From assembly GCA_015680685.1 (NCBI GenBank), contig MNCI01011336.1, forward strand, positions 1,877 through 65,876: a stretch of DNA of 64,000 bases. The letters are read 5' to 3'. This DNA is from Gnetum montanum (lineage: Eukaryota > Streptophyta > Gnetopsida > Gnetales > Gnetaceae). The position numbers were made by a program, and so were the translations under genes. The notes below the pieces were generated by a model. That model saw nothing but the letters and a program-made list of their open reading frames with translations. It searched no databases and was not told the origin of the DNA. This document shows, piece after piece, positions 9,167-21,562 of this stretch (the stretch's first letter is position 1; each line of letters begins with the position of its first letter).

Positions 9167-11448
9167 ATGAGGAATATGGTACTTCTGCTCCTGTTGCCGT
9201 TGCTGCTGTGTAGGGCTTTGGAAGGTTCGTATTCACATATGCATGTATACTTGTTAATATCTTCTGCAGAATACTAAAGTGGTACAGTAACAACAACATG
9301 GAATGAGACGTTTTAGTTTCCTAATCTAAATATTAAAATTTTAAGATTATCAACTTTGTACGGTGTTTTTCTATGGATTATGTTATTTAATGATTTTTTA
9401 ATAATACTAATGTTTTTAATAACAATAGGTTAATTGTTGCTCTCCTTTCACCATATAACTATGCTATCATGATTTTGTATATTTCACATTAATGAGAGAT
9501 CGTTTCATATATCTTACCTTGCTGATTCTTCTTTAACTGTGTTTTAGCTATCCTGTACCGTTTTCAACCTCTATCGTTGTCTTGCCAGGCGTTATGGCTT
9601 TTAATTTAATATTCTTATATTTACTTTTAAAAGTTAACTATTTTTGTTCTTATTCTGTAATTAATATATTTTGAAATTATTCTCCCAAAGCTTTCATGTA
9701 CCCTCTTAAATGATTCTTTTATCATTGTTTTGCCAGGCTTTTTAGCTTTTCATTTAATATGGTCAAATTTATCTTTAAAAGTTAATTATTTTTACTATTT
9801 AATTAGGATATTTTGAAATTATCTTGCACAGAGTTATTTGAAAGAGATTAGACTTTCACTTCAGCTAGTGGAATGACCGTTAAGGCATTAAGCCTTTGAG
9901 TGTGAATATTTTTAATTTTAAAAATATAAAAGTTTCTAGAAGGATTTGCAAGTACTATGAAATTAGCAGCTTAACTATTAAAACAAGGTTTCTCGATAAT
10001 TATAATCAACATAGCTGTCATTTCTTACCTAAAATGAGTGTTATGTTGTCAGCTTAAGCCTGTTCTAGGCAAACTTGACCTAACGTGATCTTGTTATAAA
10101 AAAAATATTTATTTTAAAACTCACAAGATTAATCATAAAATTGGTGAATATTAAAAACATATCAAAAAGTAAATGTTATAAAGTTATAATTTTATCATTT
10201 GAGTATATGGTTTGGGTAACTATTCTTAAAAAATCACAAAATCAACCAATACTGTGATATGGTGATTAAATGTCGGTTCGAATTTGAGTCCAAGCAGGCT
10301 GAAGTCGCTCGCGAATCTCTCCTGAATTTTTTGATTTTTTGTCATATAATCGCCCAGAATCAAGGGAATTCCGATCTATCGTTTCTCTAACTGATTTTTA
10401 AAAGACCTTGAAAATTTAGGCCAGAAAAAAAAACCAATAATCAGAGAAAATCTCAGCAGTGTAATCAACCAGCTTACTGTGCATTTAAAAAGTTGCACAG
10501 TTCTAAATACAAATAAAGAAAGTAGCTCCCGATGAATAACATAGATTGTAGGAAATGCAGGAGCGCGTCAAATTTCTATAGGTTTCACGGCCTTCTCTAC
10601 AATTTTCGCTATTTGGGTACTTGCAATTCTTTTGCATCAGGCGTCATCCGAGTGGCCAAGGTTTTCAGAGCTCAGCGAAGTATTTTTGCAAGTTTGTAAT
10701 CATGGCCCATACATAAACAGTATTTCAAAAGTGTTTCAGTATCTAACATAATTAATTATTTCATTGAAATAAATCGCGCTCTGGTAAAATTTACAACTTG
10801 TTTCACTTTGCCACAGGCACAAGGGCAGCTACGATCACGGTGGAGAACAAATGCGGGTACCCTGTGTGGGCGGCCGCGCTGCCTGGCGGAGGTCAGCAGC
10901 TGATGCCGCAGGCACAGCCATGGACCTTCGAGCTACCGGTGGGCAGCCAGGCAGCCCGCATATGGGGGCGCACCGCCTGCAACTTCGACGACTCAGGCCA
11001 TGGCTCCTGCCAGACCGGCGACTGCGCCGGGCAACTCAGCTGCACCGCTTCCGGTGCCGTGCCGAGCTCTCTGGCAGAGATCACACTGAACGGCAACGAT
11101 GCCAAGAACACCGACTTCTACGACATCTCCCTCGTGGATGGCTTCAACGTTCCCTTGTCAATCTACCCATCAAGCGCAGGCTGCACCACTGTGAACTGCA
11201 ACAAAGACATCAACAGCGTTTGCCCAGATCAACTCAGAGTCCCCGGCGGATGCACCAGCGCCTGCAACATATTCCAGCAGCCTCAGTACTGCTGCACCGG
11301 CTCCTTCACCGACAATTGTGCTCCCACCGATTACAGCCGATTCTTCAAGGCCCAGTGCCCCCAGGCTTACAGCTACGCCAAGGATGATGCTTCCTCCACG
11401 TTCACCTGCCCCTCCGGTGGCAATTACCGGATCTCCTTCTGCGGTTAA
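9167..11448 (+). CDS. Thaumatin-like protein (PR-5 family), two exons
   Basis: Joined exons 9167-9224 and 10817-11448 give a 229-residue protein. Exon 1 encodes a Leu-rich signal peptide (residues 1 to about 24), so the product should enter the secretory pathway. The phase-1 intron splits the codon for Gly20; donor GTTCGT and acceptor TTGCCACAG frame it. The mature part has 16 cysteines (first at 32, last at 228), the number of full-size thaumatin-like proteins with eight disulfides. The family signature [16 protein letters not shown] occupies residues 80-95. The acidic-cleft REDDD set is present: Arg71 in GRTAC, Glu107, Asp122, Asp127 and an Asp at 209/210. Length and the complete motif set suggest a functional gene. 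The family acts in defence, often antifungal or beta-glucan binding; some gymnosperm members are pollen allergens. Which role applies here cannot be read from sequence. Codon use is GC-rich compared with everything else in the window. The start is the only ATG that gives a signal peptide in phase with exon 2. Confidence 0.93.
9225..10816 (+). other. Intron of the thaumatin-like gene (1592 bp, phase 1)
   Basis: AT-rich intron from GTTCGT to CACAG. It holds an imperfect duplication: 9573-9681 and 9721-9822 both start ATC(G/A)TTGT(C/T)TTGCCAGGC and end TTTTGAAATTAT. Each copy contains TTGCCAG followed by GC, which resembles the real acceptor (TTGCCACAG, then GC), so both are possible cryptic acceptors. 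Using either would add a long tail with stops, so I take 10817 as the true exon start. I see no transposon termini in the intron. Confidence 0.8.
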
Positions 11449-11660
11449 TTTGCAAATCATTTGGTCACTTTGCCCATGCTCTATCTACCCTCTACCTCCA
11501 CCTCTACTGTCCCACTGTCCCCACCCCCGCATGCATCTTTCGCGAGACTACCACCATGCTTTCTCTGTCTGCTCCGCCTCTGGTTAGCATTGGCGTTTAT
11601 TATCAATGAATATCATGGATTACTCTTTCGATCCATTTATTATCAATGAATATCATAATT
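11449..11660 (+). promoter_or_regulatory. 3' UTR with duplicated 21 bp element
   Basis: After the TAA at 11446-11448 comes a pyrimidine-rich stretch (about 11465-11530) and then TTTATTATCAATGAATATCA twice (11596-11616 and 11636-11656). The AATGAA within each copy is a plausible near-upstream polyadenylation signal for a plant gene. No exact AATAAA is present. The transcript end is not determined. Confidence 0.45.
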
Positions 11661-12489
11661 TGAGAAATTTGGGATTAATTGCGAGATCTGCCATATATCA
11701 CGATGCAACATTGAAATTGATTCAAAATCGGATGGGACATTTAGTTTAATAGCTATGCATCAAAAGAATTCTATTTTGGAAGCGAGGAATCGAGGATTCG
11801 TGATTTTGAACGTGTTTCGGTACGTGTCCCTCAAGAAAAGTGGAACGGGTTCGTAGCGGGGGACCTCATAAAGAAAATTTAAATATATTAGTTTTTAAAA
11901 AAATTAAATCACATATATCATAAAAATACATTGTAAAATATAGAACAATGTAAATCCAAAATATTGTTAGTGCTTAAAAATTGCATAGAAGATTGCAATA
12001 TCACCATTAAATTGGAGCAAGAAAATTTGCAAATGTACAGAGGGCATTGAATCCATTTCCTTACTCAAGAGCCATGATCTGGCCAAACATATAATTTCTG
12101 CAACAACCAAAATGACAGCAATAAAATGAAACCCCTTTGTTACTCAATACAATATTTTCAAAAATGAAATTAAGCCTCAAGCCTCAACCAAATTTATAAC
12201 AAATCTGCTAATACTTTTGTTCAACAACTACTTGTGAGTAGCATCCTAGGGACTACCTTACCTGTGAATAGCCCCTTAGGACCACATTGAAGATGACCGC
12301 ATTAAAAGAAGACAACTTAACTAAACTAGGCACAGCCAGGAACTCACCCCACCTACAATGATCGAAGACCTTTCAGACATTGAAAAATCGGCACTAGTCA
12401 TGATGAAGGGGAAAGTAAAAACACAGCACCATGAGCTTGCATATGATCATTGGCCATGTGCTGGTGGTCTTCATTGCTTTATAAGCAAA
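11661..12489. other. Intergenic DNA downstream of the gene, nothing recognised
   Basis: AT-rich DNA without conserved coding sequence. A short plus-strand frame at 12358-12582 is mostly accounted for by the tandem repeat at its end and has no recognisable domain. Confidence 0.45.
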
Positions 12490-12561
12490 CAGATTTTTAA
12501 AATAGTTGAACAAGCATCCATCCGTCAGATTTTTAAAATAGTTGAACAAGCATCCATCCGT
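12490..12561. repeat. Perfect 36 bp tandem duplication
   Basis: Units 12490-12525 and 12526-12561 are identical and start CAGATTTTTAAAATAGTTGA. Perfect identity contrasts with the degraded repeats elsewhere, so it is recent or an assembly collapse/expansion product. Confidence 0.92.
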
Positions 12562-13084
12562 CATCATGTTCATGACTCATGACCCATGACGATGACCCTG
12601 TTTTGTTTTTTCTGTTTTAAGCAGACATATGAGAAAAAGAGCAAAAACCAGCAATGAACAATAAACACAAACACGAGTCATGGCGGAACCTTTGACGCTC
12701 CCAAAGGGAGGCGAATCCATGCAAATGCAATGTTTTCCTTGCACGCCCCGTCGAAAACTTGATTTCCGTATGACCCATACTTGCTTTGGGTGATTTCGCG
12801 ATCGCTCTCTCTACAAACAGGTAGCACGCTGAGGTAACAGAAAATATTATAAAAACCGTAGGACCATATTTTATCTGTTTTAACCCATAACAAACATAAA
12901 TTGTCTAAAAGGAACTTTCTTGTTATATCTTTTTTAATATTAGGAGATGGGACTTGAAAGAATGGTTATAAGTATATTAAGAATATGTAGTTAACATAAT
13001 ATAATTGCACACAAATATAATAATTCTTGAAGTGTGAGTATAATGAACTATTGAGCTAATTAATAGAATTATAGTTTAAATAAT
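12562..13084. other. Intergenic DNA, nothing recognised
   Basis: No coding signal or transposon structure seen. About 12680-12800 is somewhat richer in GC and CpG than its surroundings, but no protein in any frame is recognisable. Confidence 0.4.
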
Positions 13085-13210
13085 GTGGTGTTAGCTTAGG
13101 GGTAAGAATCTTGATTTGAAAGCTCCAACTCATGGGTTTGATTCTAGTGGACAATGATAAGCTATAAAGTTTTAATTTGCCTATATATCCTCAAGTGCAC
13201 CTCTATTACA
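13085..13210 (+). mobile_element. tRNA-derived SINE-like head
   Basis: Contains a polymerase III A-box-like TTAGCTTAGGGGTAAGA (about 13091-13107) and, about 30 bp further on, a B-box-like GGGTTTGATTCTAG (about 13134-13147), the arrangement of tRNA-derived plant SINEs and decayed tRNA genes. It lacks the 3' half of a proper tRNA cloverleaf and is followed by unrelated AT-rich sequence, so a SINE head is more likely than a tRNA gene. The 3' end is not defined and no target duplication was identified. Confidence 0.5.
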
Positions 13211-14190
13211 ATTATTTTGGAGTTCCAATACCCTACTAGAACTATAGTTTCATAGCAATTCCAACAATTAACCTACTATGGTTTTTTCTTTCCTTAAACT
13301 TTTTGGCATTTAAAGACTAACATATTTTACAATAACAATGAAGCATTTTACAAGAACAAAAACCTTCAATTTTTTAAAAGGGTATTTGGTTACACAAATC
13401 TATATGTAATGGCCTCTAAACCCTAGACCTCCAGTGCAAGGCATACCAAATGGCCTATGGCTCATATTCTTCATTCTTGTTGCAAATTTGCAAATTAAAC
13501 TTTGATGATCAAATCATACTTATAAATAATTTTACTTCCTTAGAAAATGATTTTTTATTTTCTATACTATTAAATTAATATGATTTTAATTACCAACCAT
13601 TGTTTGGCCTTTTTTCTTAGTTCTATTGTATATGGTTTCAAACTCTATAAAAATTTTAATGATTTTAAAACTAAATTATTTTACTTATATTGATTGAGAT
13701 CCTTTAGATTTTAAGGAGGAACTTAAGAAGATTCCTAAATGAATACATGTTGCTACTTACATATGAGATCTCTTTTACAAAAAACTTCATGATAATTCAA
13801 TTATGGTTGAAAATTCTAATCTAGCACTCAATATCCTAATGGGTTGGATACTTAAACTATTATCATCATCATCCTAACCTTATCCCAACAACATAGGTCC
13901 ATACATGAGTTCTCTTTCATCATTCACCTTTATGAAGAGCTAGGTCTTTATTTATTTGCAATTTATTTAAGTCATCTTCAATTATTTTTTCCATGTCTTT
14001 TTTGGTCTTCCTTTCGATAGCTTTCCTAGAATAATGATGTAGCAACCTTTTTTAATAGGTTCATTATTTAATCTTTTTTGATTTTTATAGCTTATTTAAA
14101 ATAAAAGCAACTTTAAGGCTTCTTCTAATGTCTATATTGTGCAATTTAACTCTTCTTATAAAATTCAACATCCATCTAAGCATTCACATT
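13211..14190. other. AT-rich intergenic DNA, nothing recognised
   Basis: No convincing ORF, RNA gene or transposon terminus between the SINE-like head and the short tandem duplication next to element A. Confidence 0.4.
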
Positions 14191-14248
14191 ATTGCCATGT
14201 TGATTTTTTGTTCATGGTTATTGCCATGTTGATTTGTTGTTCATGGTT
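14191..14248. repeat. 29 bp tandem duplication at the insertion site of element A
   Basis: Units 14191-14219 and 14220-14248 share ATTGCCATGTTGATTT and end TTCATGGTT. The second unit runs into the first base of the LTR, and its ATGGT is the 5' target duplication of element A. The duplication therefore predates or accompanied the insertion. Confidence 0.85.
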
Positions 14249-15117
14249 GATGAGTCATGTTTTGTGAGGCTCTGATATTGCAGCTACAATTTTAGGTATT
14301 CAATATTAGGGCACAACCTCCAATGTTGAGGATTTGATATCACCCCTTCTATACTAGTCTATAAATGCAACACTTGGGATGCATGGTTGGGATATAGATT
14401 TAGATAAATTTCGATAGATTTTAGAGGTAGAAATAGAGAAGTTTTTTTGTAGTGCATGCCCACAGTGTGATGTCAAGTGATTATATGACATCTTATTTGA
14501 GTGTGACATACTTGGACACATTACATGTTCAGCAATAAAGATCGAGATTACTCCCATCATTACAACATCCACTTAGCTTTATTATTGTTTTTAATTACTT
14601 AAATGCTTATTGTTTCCCTTAGTTAATGCTCATCATTTATTGCTCTTTATTGTTACTGTTACTAAGCGGAATGAGTACAACTAATCGCGAGTGCTTAAGT
14701 GTAGTTACTTGATAACCCAATAGTGTTATCATTTGGTATGCCCAGTAACGATACGCTTGGTAATCCTAGTGGTAGTTGCATGAAGTCCAAGGCATGTAAA
14801 GACAATTAGGAATGGATACTCATTACAGTAGGCTAGTTTAGACTTTACTTCCCATTGTTAATTAGCTTAAATAATTGATTTCTTCATTATCATTAGGAGT
14901 AGCATAAGGCCAAACAACATCAATTATCATATGCTTCACTTTGAACTAAACCATACATGACAAGGCTACCACTAGTCCAAGTGGGAAGATAGTGAACTAT
15001 AATCAAGACATAATGATCTAGATGCATAACTAGTCCCATCCATGGAATTCGACCGAATTGTGCATGAAAACTTGTGATTCGTATGGTTGGGTGTTAGGGG
15101 CACCTTGTTGCTCATTA
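14248..15117 (+). repeat. 5' LTR of element A (870 bp)
   Basis: Begins TGATGAGTCATG and ends CTCATTA (family consensus CTCATCA). TATA box TATAAATG at 14360-14367. U3 carries AATATT/GATATC motifs. Visibly diverged from its partner at 27840-28713 at many sites, mostly transitions, so the insertion is old. Confidence 0.9.
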
Positions 15118-15136
15118 TTGGCGCCATTGTTTAGGA
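15118..15136 (+). other. Primer-binding site of element A
   Basis: TTGGCGCCATTGTTTAGGA follows the LTR directly. It matches the tRNA-Asp-type site used by Athila elements (known form TTGGCGCCGTTGCCGGGGA) except for changes at 13, 21 and following positions that are mostly G-to-A and C-to-T. Minus-strand cDNA synthesis would start here. Confidence 0.75.
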
Positions 15137-15243
15137 TGGTGCTAGGTATCTAGATTAGTTAAATTATACATGATTGCTATAAATGCATTAACGAACTTAT
15201 CTTTTAGAAAATATTAAATCACAAACATCATTACCTAAGAACA

Positions 15244-16994
15244 ATGTCTCTTTCACAAGGAAGTGATAATGCATCGTATAGAGAAAACATGCATTAGATG
15301 GCTAATGAGATATATATTGAAGAAAATTGGTGTGACCAACCTCATGCAGGAGTTTCATATGTTCATGACCACCCTAACTACACTCAAGGAATACATTCAC
15401 TTAAGGCAGATGATTCTATAGAAGATGAAGTAAGTCCTAGACTAGGGGAGGCCTCAAGGCCTAGGACGTCTTCAAAAACCAGAAAAGATAAATCAAGGGA
15501 CCATGGGGAACACAATAAAAGCCATGGCAACCCTCCTAGTTCCTCATCTTCCTCTTCCTCTTTAACATCTAGTTCTAACGAATATGAACATAGGTATAGG
15601 GATCAAGCTCTACTATGGAAACAAAATAAGAATAAAAATTGAAACCATAGGAAAAATAAAAGACATCAAAATGAACATAGACAAAATTTTCACAATCAGA
15701 CAAATAAAAATAGGAATTTTCACCATGATATGTCTGATGATGATGAAACCTTGTTGAGCACTAAGAGCATGATGTAGATTGCAGAAGTAGTTAAAATACC
15801 CAATAGGCATTACAAGGAAAGTTGCATCAAAAGGCTTACTATGAATAATATTTCTAAATTTTTGGGAGGCTATGATTTTGAACCACAACATCATTTGCAA
15901 GCCTTCCATGATGCCTGTGTCTTACAAAACATTGAAAGTGGGTGGTAAAAGTTTAAGCTCTATCCTAGAACACTAATAGATAAAGCCAAAGTGTGGTATA
16001 GATTGTTGAGATAAAATTTAATCCGTTGGTGGTCCACAATGCTGGAACTTTTCAACGAGAAATACAAAAGCTATGTGAGGGTGTCTAACCTAAGGAAATG
16101 AATCCAAGAATGGAAGCAAGAACAACATGAACCCTTGGATATGGCCCTAGATAGATAGTATTCTCTAGTGAATAGATGCCTAGGCCATGATTTCACTCAA
16201 GAAGAGAAAATTTTTCACATCATGGATGGGCTTCATAGTTAAATGGGAAAGACCCTTGGGATGTAAGCTTAAGGCCAATTATATGAACTAGGAACCCTTC
16301 AAATCCAAGAGCTAATCAAGCATGTGGTAAAAGAAGAAGGAGAGCTATGTAAATGGGAGAATGTTGAGAAATATCACTAGGATCAAACTCTTCAAAAGAA
16401 AAAGGTCCACATCTATGATTAAGAAAAAGAGATAGCTCTCGATAAGGTGATTTCACAACAAACCTTGTCAATACAAAAGTTTATTAATGAACTTGAACCA
16501 AGGTTTGATAAGATGTTAGAATGGATAAATGAGAAAGTTACAAATTTCATAGAAATCATACAGGAGAGAATCACACAAAAAAAAATCAAGTGGTCACAAT
16601 AAAAGGAGGAAAAAGAACCAAAAAATAACTAGGAACACTTGTCAAAAAACATGGAAAATGGCTAAAGAATAAGAAGCTATAAACTCAACCACCAAAGAAG
16701 ATGATGGATGTGACATCTACATATATGATCATCTGAAGGGCTATTGCCTAGTCATGTTACATCTACATGAGTATTGGGGTTCTGCATTGAATCTCAATTT
16801 TGTACAAAATTAAATGCCTAGAAAATAACTCATAAGGTAATTATAGATAATCCTAAAACCAACCATACTATCCTAGTGGGACTTCTTATTAGCTTTAAAA
16901 CTACTATCAACCATAGTGGAAAAACCCATAGTTGTGGGGGAGGCCATCATCAAACCAGTTCCACCCTTACTATGAACCAAACTTGTATGGATAC
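15244..16994 (+). pseudogene. gag remnant of element A, first part
   Basis: Structural polyprotein remnant. A Ser/Arg/His-rich N-terminal part (15298-15642 is open) is followed by the retrotransposon Gag domain at about 15835-16300, with GGYDFEPQHHLQAFHDAC, then KAKVWY and WWSTMLELFNEKY. A decayed zinc knuckle lies at 16709-16747 (CDIYIYDHLKGYC), having lost the second Cys of CX2CX3HX4C that elements C and D retain. Many in-frame TAG/TGA stops. The frame is interrupted by element B after 16994 and resumes at 22077. Confidence 0.75.
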
Positions 16995-17829
16995 TAATCA
17001 GTGGTGAGGTACCCCTACACTCAACCATATGAATACAAGAATTCATACATGATTCAGTTGAACTCCACAGATGGGCTAATTGTGGTATCTAGATAGTTAC
17101 TTATTGATCGCAATTCACTATCTTTCCACCTGGACTAGTATTTGCTTTGTCATGTATGGTTTAGTCCAAAGTGAGGTGTATGATGTGTTTTCTATCACTA
17201 TGATACTCCTAGGGACAATGGAAAATAACTTTGTTTTAAGCAAAGAGGGAAAGAGTGAAGAGAGTCTAAGCTAGCCTATGTACCTATGAGCATCCATCCT
17301 TAATCATTCGTACACATCTTTGACCTCATGTACTACTACTAGGATTACCAAGAGCATGTCCTAGGTATGCTACTAGGATACCAAGTAGTCACACTTCAAT
17401 GCTTGTGATTAAGTCGTACTCATTCCACATTTAATAATAGGGATAGGAGAGGAAGGTAAAGAGGTATTAAGTAAAAAAGCAATAATAATAGTTAAAACTA
17501 AGTGAATGTTATAATGATGAAGTATTCTTAATCTCTATTGCCAATCATGTGTGTGTCCAAGTATGTCACACTTGAATAAAGGTTCCGTACAATTACAATC
17601 ATCACACTATGGGTATGCACTAGGGAAAGGGTTGAGAGGAATTGAAAACTGACAAAAAAATTCTACTCTAATACTAACTTTTCCAATGACTCTCTTGTGC
17701 ATCCAATTTTGTATTTATAGGCTCACAGGAATCACGATATCATGTATCTGATATCGTTAGTGAGGCTACAATATCATGTACTTGATATCAATGATATGAT
17801 ATTAGAGTCAGACAAATCATGATTTATCA
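16995..17829 (-). repeat. 3' LTR of element B (835 bp, inverted)
   Basis: On the plus strand it runs from TAATCAGTGGTGAGGTACCCC to GATTTATCA, the reverse of the family ends. It is followed at 17830 by TACCCCCACG, the inverted polypurine tract. 17324-17829 aligns closely with 21563-22071, so the LTR pair is similar in sequence and B looks younger than A. Confidence 0.88.
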
Positions 17830-17838
17830 TACCCCCAC

Positions 17839-18449
17839 GACTGAATGAAAACTCATCCTCGAGTCAAACAAAATGAGAACAAGCCCCATTAATTACACAA
17901 TGGATAGCTATGGGATTATTGATTGACTAGAAATTTATTCATGCCACAGTGGAGGATTGCATACAAAAAAATTGGGACACAGACACAAAATTACAAAATT
18001 TATTAAAACTCATGTGGTTCTAGGTGGTGGTGGCTCTTCCGTGGATGCCTTTTCTTTGTCTCGTGCTCTAGGATTCTAAGATTAATACCGTTAAAGATGC
18101 ACCTCACTTTTCTCCTCTTCTATCCAAGGATTATGAGCTGTCCATGTTGATGTTTCAATGTTTGATGGAGTTGGCACTTCCCATGGACATGGTAGCTACA
18201 GGAACACTTGAGTGGCCTTGACATGCCATGCCACAGATAGCCATCATTTCTTTTCATAGGCTTGGGCTATGACCTCTCCACCTTTTTCTTGGCCATATTG
18301 TGTAGTAATAAGAGTTCCTTGATGGATGCTGAATGATTGTGCCTCCTACTTTGCATGTTCTACATGAGGTCCTTGGCCTTTACCTCCCCCTAGGTTTTTA
18401 GTTGCACCTTGAGAAGGTCCTCCTTATTGTCCTCTTTTAGGGGCCATCT
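17839..18449 (-). pseudogene. Shortened 3' ORF of element B
   Basis: On the minus strand the ORF starts near 18449 with MAPKRG followed by a Gly/Gln/Lys-rich stretch matching the start of the element A 3' ORF at 24913 (MALKREGQEGASQG). After about 150 bp it passes directly to sequence equivalent to the very end of that ORF (27470-27830), so some 2.3 kb of the middle, including the coiled-coil part, is missing. Stops are present. Confidence 0.6.
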
Positions 18450-20000
18450 ATAATCACACAAAGATCAATTGTTAGTAAGGTTATTGAAAGAAGTTCAATT
18501 ATTTCATACCTTACTCATTGCCTTTATTAAATGTTGAATTCTTTACTTAGTATGATTTTAGAGTTAGACATTTTTGCAAGGAAGTTGCACTAAACGTTTA
18601 ATGTTAGACCTAATTTGTTTAGGTGATACATAAAAGAACATGTAATGGTTTTTAGGAATTTTTGATAAAATGATGACAAGAGAAATAATAGATTTGGCAA
18701 TGAAGTACTCGGAGGGTATAAAATGATGTGTTGGTGTGCAACAAATACAAATTACAAAAGTCACGCAAGTGGGTCCTCCCCAAAGTAGGTTCCTACCTAT
18801 CATGCCCTTGTGTAACTATACTCAAAAATGTCCATAGGCACTAAAAGGTTTAAATGTAATCCCCACCAGTTGCACAAAACACACACATGTAGATACCACC
18901 ATGATGAGATATGAATTCAATTCTACACAAGACATGAGTCACAAATACATGAACAATAAGATGGGATGAATTGTAGAAGGGATTGTAGAGATTGGGACAT
19001 GAGGTAACTAACCCAGGGCACAATGAATCTTGAGTGTAGATGTGATTAATGTGTCATCAGCCCATTGCTCCAAAATCAAGACCAAGTCCATTCCTTCGAT
19101 CAGTGAAATTTCATTATTTTATCCAATGATGGACAATCATAAGAGCATCATGATAGTAGGGCGTATGATCATTTTGCATTTTTTCAAGGAATGAGTGATT
19201 TGGAATTTCTTTGTAGCATATTTATTTTTATCTAGCCACTTTGGCATACTTTTTTTATGCATAATCTAGAGAAGACCTACCTTCAGGCATGGGTGCATGT
19301 CTTTCTAGTGGGACCCCCCAGAATAGCATTAGGTTTATTTATTAAGTGCCTTTATTACACTTACTCCCATTTGTCATTAGATCTATAAGGATCTTAGTAC
19401 AAGCAAGCTGCATGATAACATCTACAAATGTCACCAAAGAGAATCCATAAGTCCCCTTGATGTCACACCCTAGCCATTCCCGCTTAGTCCATTATTTTTC
19501 GCTCTAGGCATAATGAGCACTAAATTACTTTTAAGTTTTCAATGATGACAAGAATATCATCGTACCTAGAGTAGAATGTCTTATTAATAGAATGATTGGG
19601 TGGATGTGGTGAACTCCCTATCCAAATAATTAGTCACCTGAGACTTGATAGCATAGAACAACACCTTGACCAACAAGTCACATGAGTGTTTTATTTATAG
19701 ATGAGATTACTCATAAAAATATAAAAATAAAAATAAATAAATAAAAAGATAAAACAACAAATTGAAACATGAAAAACTAGAAAACAAAAAATTGTAAAAT
19801 TAAATAAAAGAAAAAACATTTATTAATTCTATTTGTTAGAATGGGGGATATCCCCCATATCTAAACTTTTGATCATAGAGAGAATTAATAAATGGAATGA
19901 TTGGATCCATGCATTTTTGAAATATTGGGACCTAGTCATATCCAAGCCATTGAGTTTCTTTTGATGTGGTGTTTGGACTGTACCCAAATTGTGGTTCACA
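18450..20000 (-). mobile_element. Noncoding tail of element B
   Basis: Inverted counterpart of the noncoding DNA between gag/pol and the 3' ORF in elements A and C. Only short frames are present. An A-rich stretch lies at about 19715-19815. Confidence 0.5.
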
Positions 20001-21562
20001 CACTTGATTGAAGTTGACATAATGGAGCAAGTTAGAATATGAGTTTAATTGATACGGAGTTGACCAACTATGGCACCCTTGACCATAAGATGGTACGAGA
20101 GGATTGATATGTCTTCATACATTGCTATATTCATTGGATCACATGGTTGTTGGAGTATGGATTGATGGCCCTGATAAAGTAACATGAGGTGTTGAGTTCA
20201 TGGAGAAAGATGCACCATAGTGTTGAACTTGTGCTGAGTGGGAGGATGCAATGGTATTGGAACTATGTTGTCCCTTTTTATAGTCATGCCTAAAGAAAGG
20301 ATGCTTTCAACATTGTGAAGGATTCCCACTGTGGTTGATAGTAGTAGCACAAGTAACATTGGTGGGTTGGTGTTGTAGTGCAAAACCTTTTGGTACTATT
20401 GGTAGCGATGTAGAAGGAGGTGAAAGATGAGAATATTGAGTGTAAGGAGAAGTATAAGGAACATGAGGTGGTGATCTTGTTGGAAAGGACACGAGCTAAT
20501 AGTACTTAAGAGAATAATAACAATGTGGTGAGATAGAAGATGTTGACCTAGTTGGGGAAACAGGATTTTGAACCTGATAAACACTTAGGTTTGGATGATA
20601 TGAAGGGTGTGACCAATTTGAGGGTGGCCTCCTCCATGACTAGGATTTTTTCCATTGTGATTGAACATAGTATTTTTGTACGAACTTTGAATGTAACATT
20701 TTTCCCCAATGCTTATGTAAATGTGACAAGATTAGGCATTGACCATTGGGATGATCGTACAGGAAAATGTTACATTGATATGTATGATTAGTAGTTTAGT
20801 TATTATTCTCTTCAACCCTTCTTTCCAATTTTCTAAGGGTGTTCTATCCTATTTCTTGGTTTGTCATGGTTCTACCTTTAATAATGTTGGCATATTCTCC
20901 ACATTTTTCATGTATTCATTCCATCATCTATCAACATTTGCCTCAATTTCATCTAGTGATTGTAGTATTGGCAAAGATGATTCCACCTCCTTAAGGTGAG
21001 TTGATTTCTCCTCTTCATGATCATGGACCTTTACTAATTTGATATTTTGGTCCTGTTGAGATCTTTCAACATTCTCCAATTTAGCCATTTCTCCTTCTTC
21101 TTTTGCTACCCACTTAATAAGCTCTTGAAATTGGTGGGTTCATAGTTTGTATAGTTGACCTTGAGCATACATCCCTAGGGTCTCCCTTGTTTCATTACAG
21201 AGCCCATCCATGATGTGATACATTAGCCTTTCCTCAAAGAACCCATGGCTTGGGAAAATTTTTTACAACAAATAATATCTTTCTAAGGCCATGTCCAAGG
21301 GTTCATGTTGCCCTTGTTTCCACTCTTGGATTTGTCTCCTCAAGGCTGACACTCTTGCATAAGTTTGATATTTTTCATTGAAGAGTTCTACCATTTTCAA
21401 CCAATGTTGAATTGATTTTGGTCATAAGGACCTATACCATAATTTTGCTTGGCCAACGAGGGTTAGAGAAAGAGCTTAAGTTTTTTCCATCCATTATTAA
21501 TATTGTTCCATACACAAGCATCATGGAAGGCTTATAAATGATGTTGCAGATCTAAATCATAG
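20001..21562 (-). pseudogene. gag remnant of element B
   Basis: Minus strand. The Gag domain (21560 down to about 21150) matches 15866-16330 of element A, including the counterpart of the segment with LELFNEKY near 21380. The C-terminal linker follows down to about 20040. The domain is cut at its N-terminal side at 21562, exactly where the partial LTR begins, so the deletion that removed the LTR end also removed the first part of gag. Several stops. Confidence 0.65.

Noticed and set aside
10620-10665. tRNA-Ser/Leu-like sequence (CCGAGTGGCCAAGG) in the intron
   Set aside because: Only an A-box-like piece is present, with no B box at proper spacing and no acceptor stem.
10851-11460. Overlapping open frames on both strands within thaumatin-like exon 2 (10851-11387 plus, 10893-11111 and 11170-11460 minus)
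   Set aside because: They arise from the GC-rich codon use of exon 2, show no recognised domain, and conflict with a frame that carries the complete family signature and 16 cysteines.
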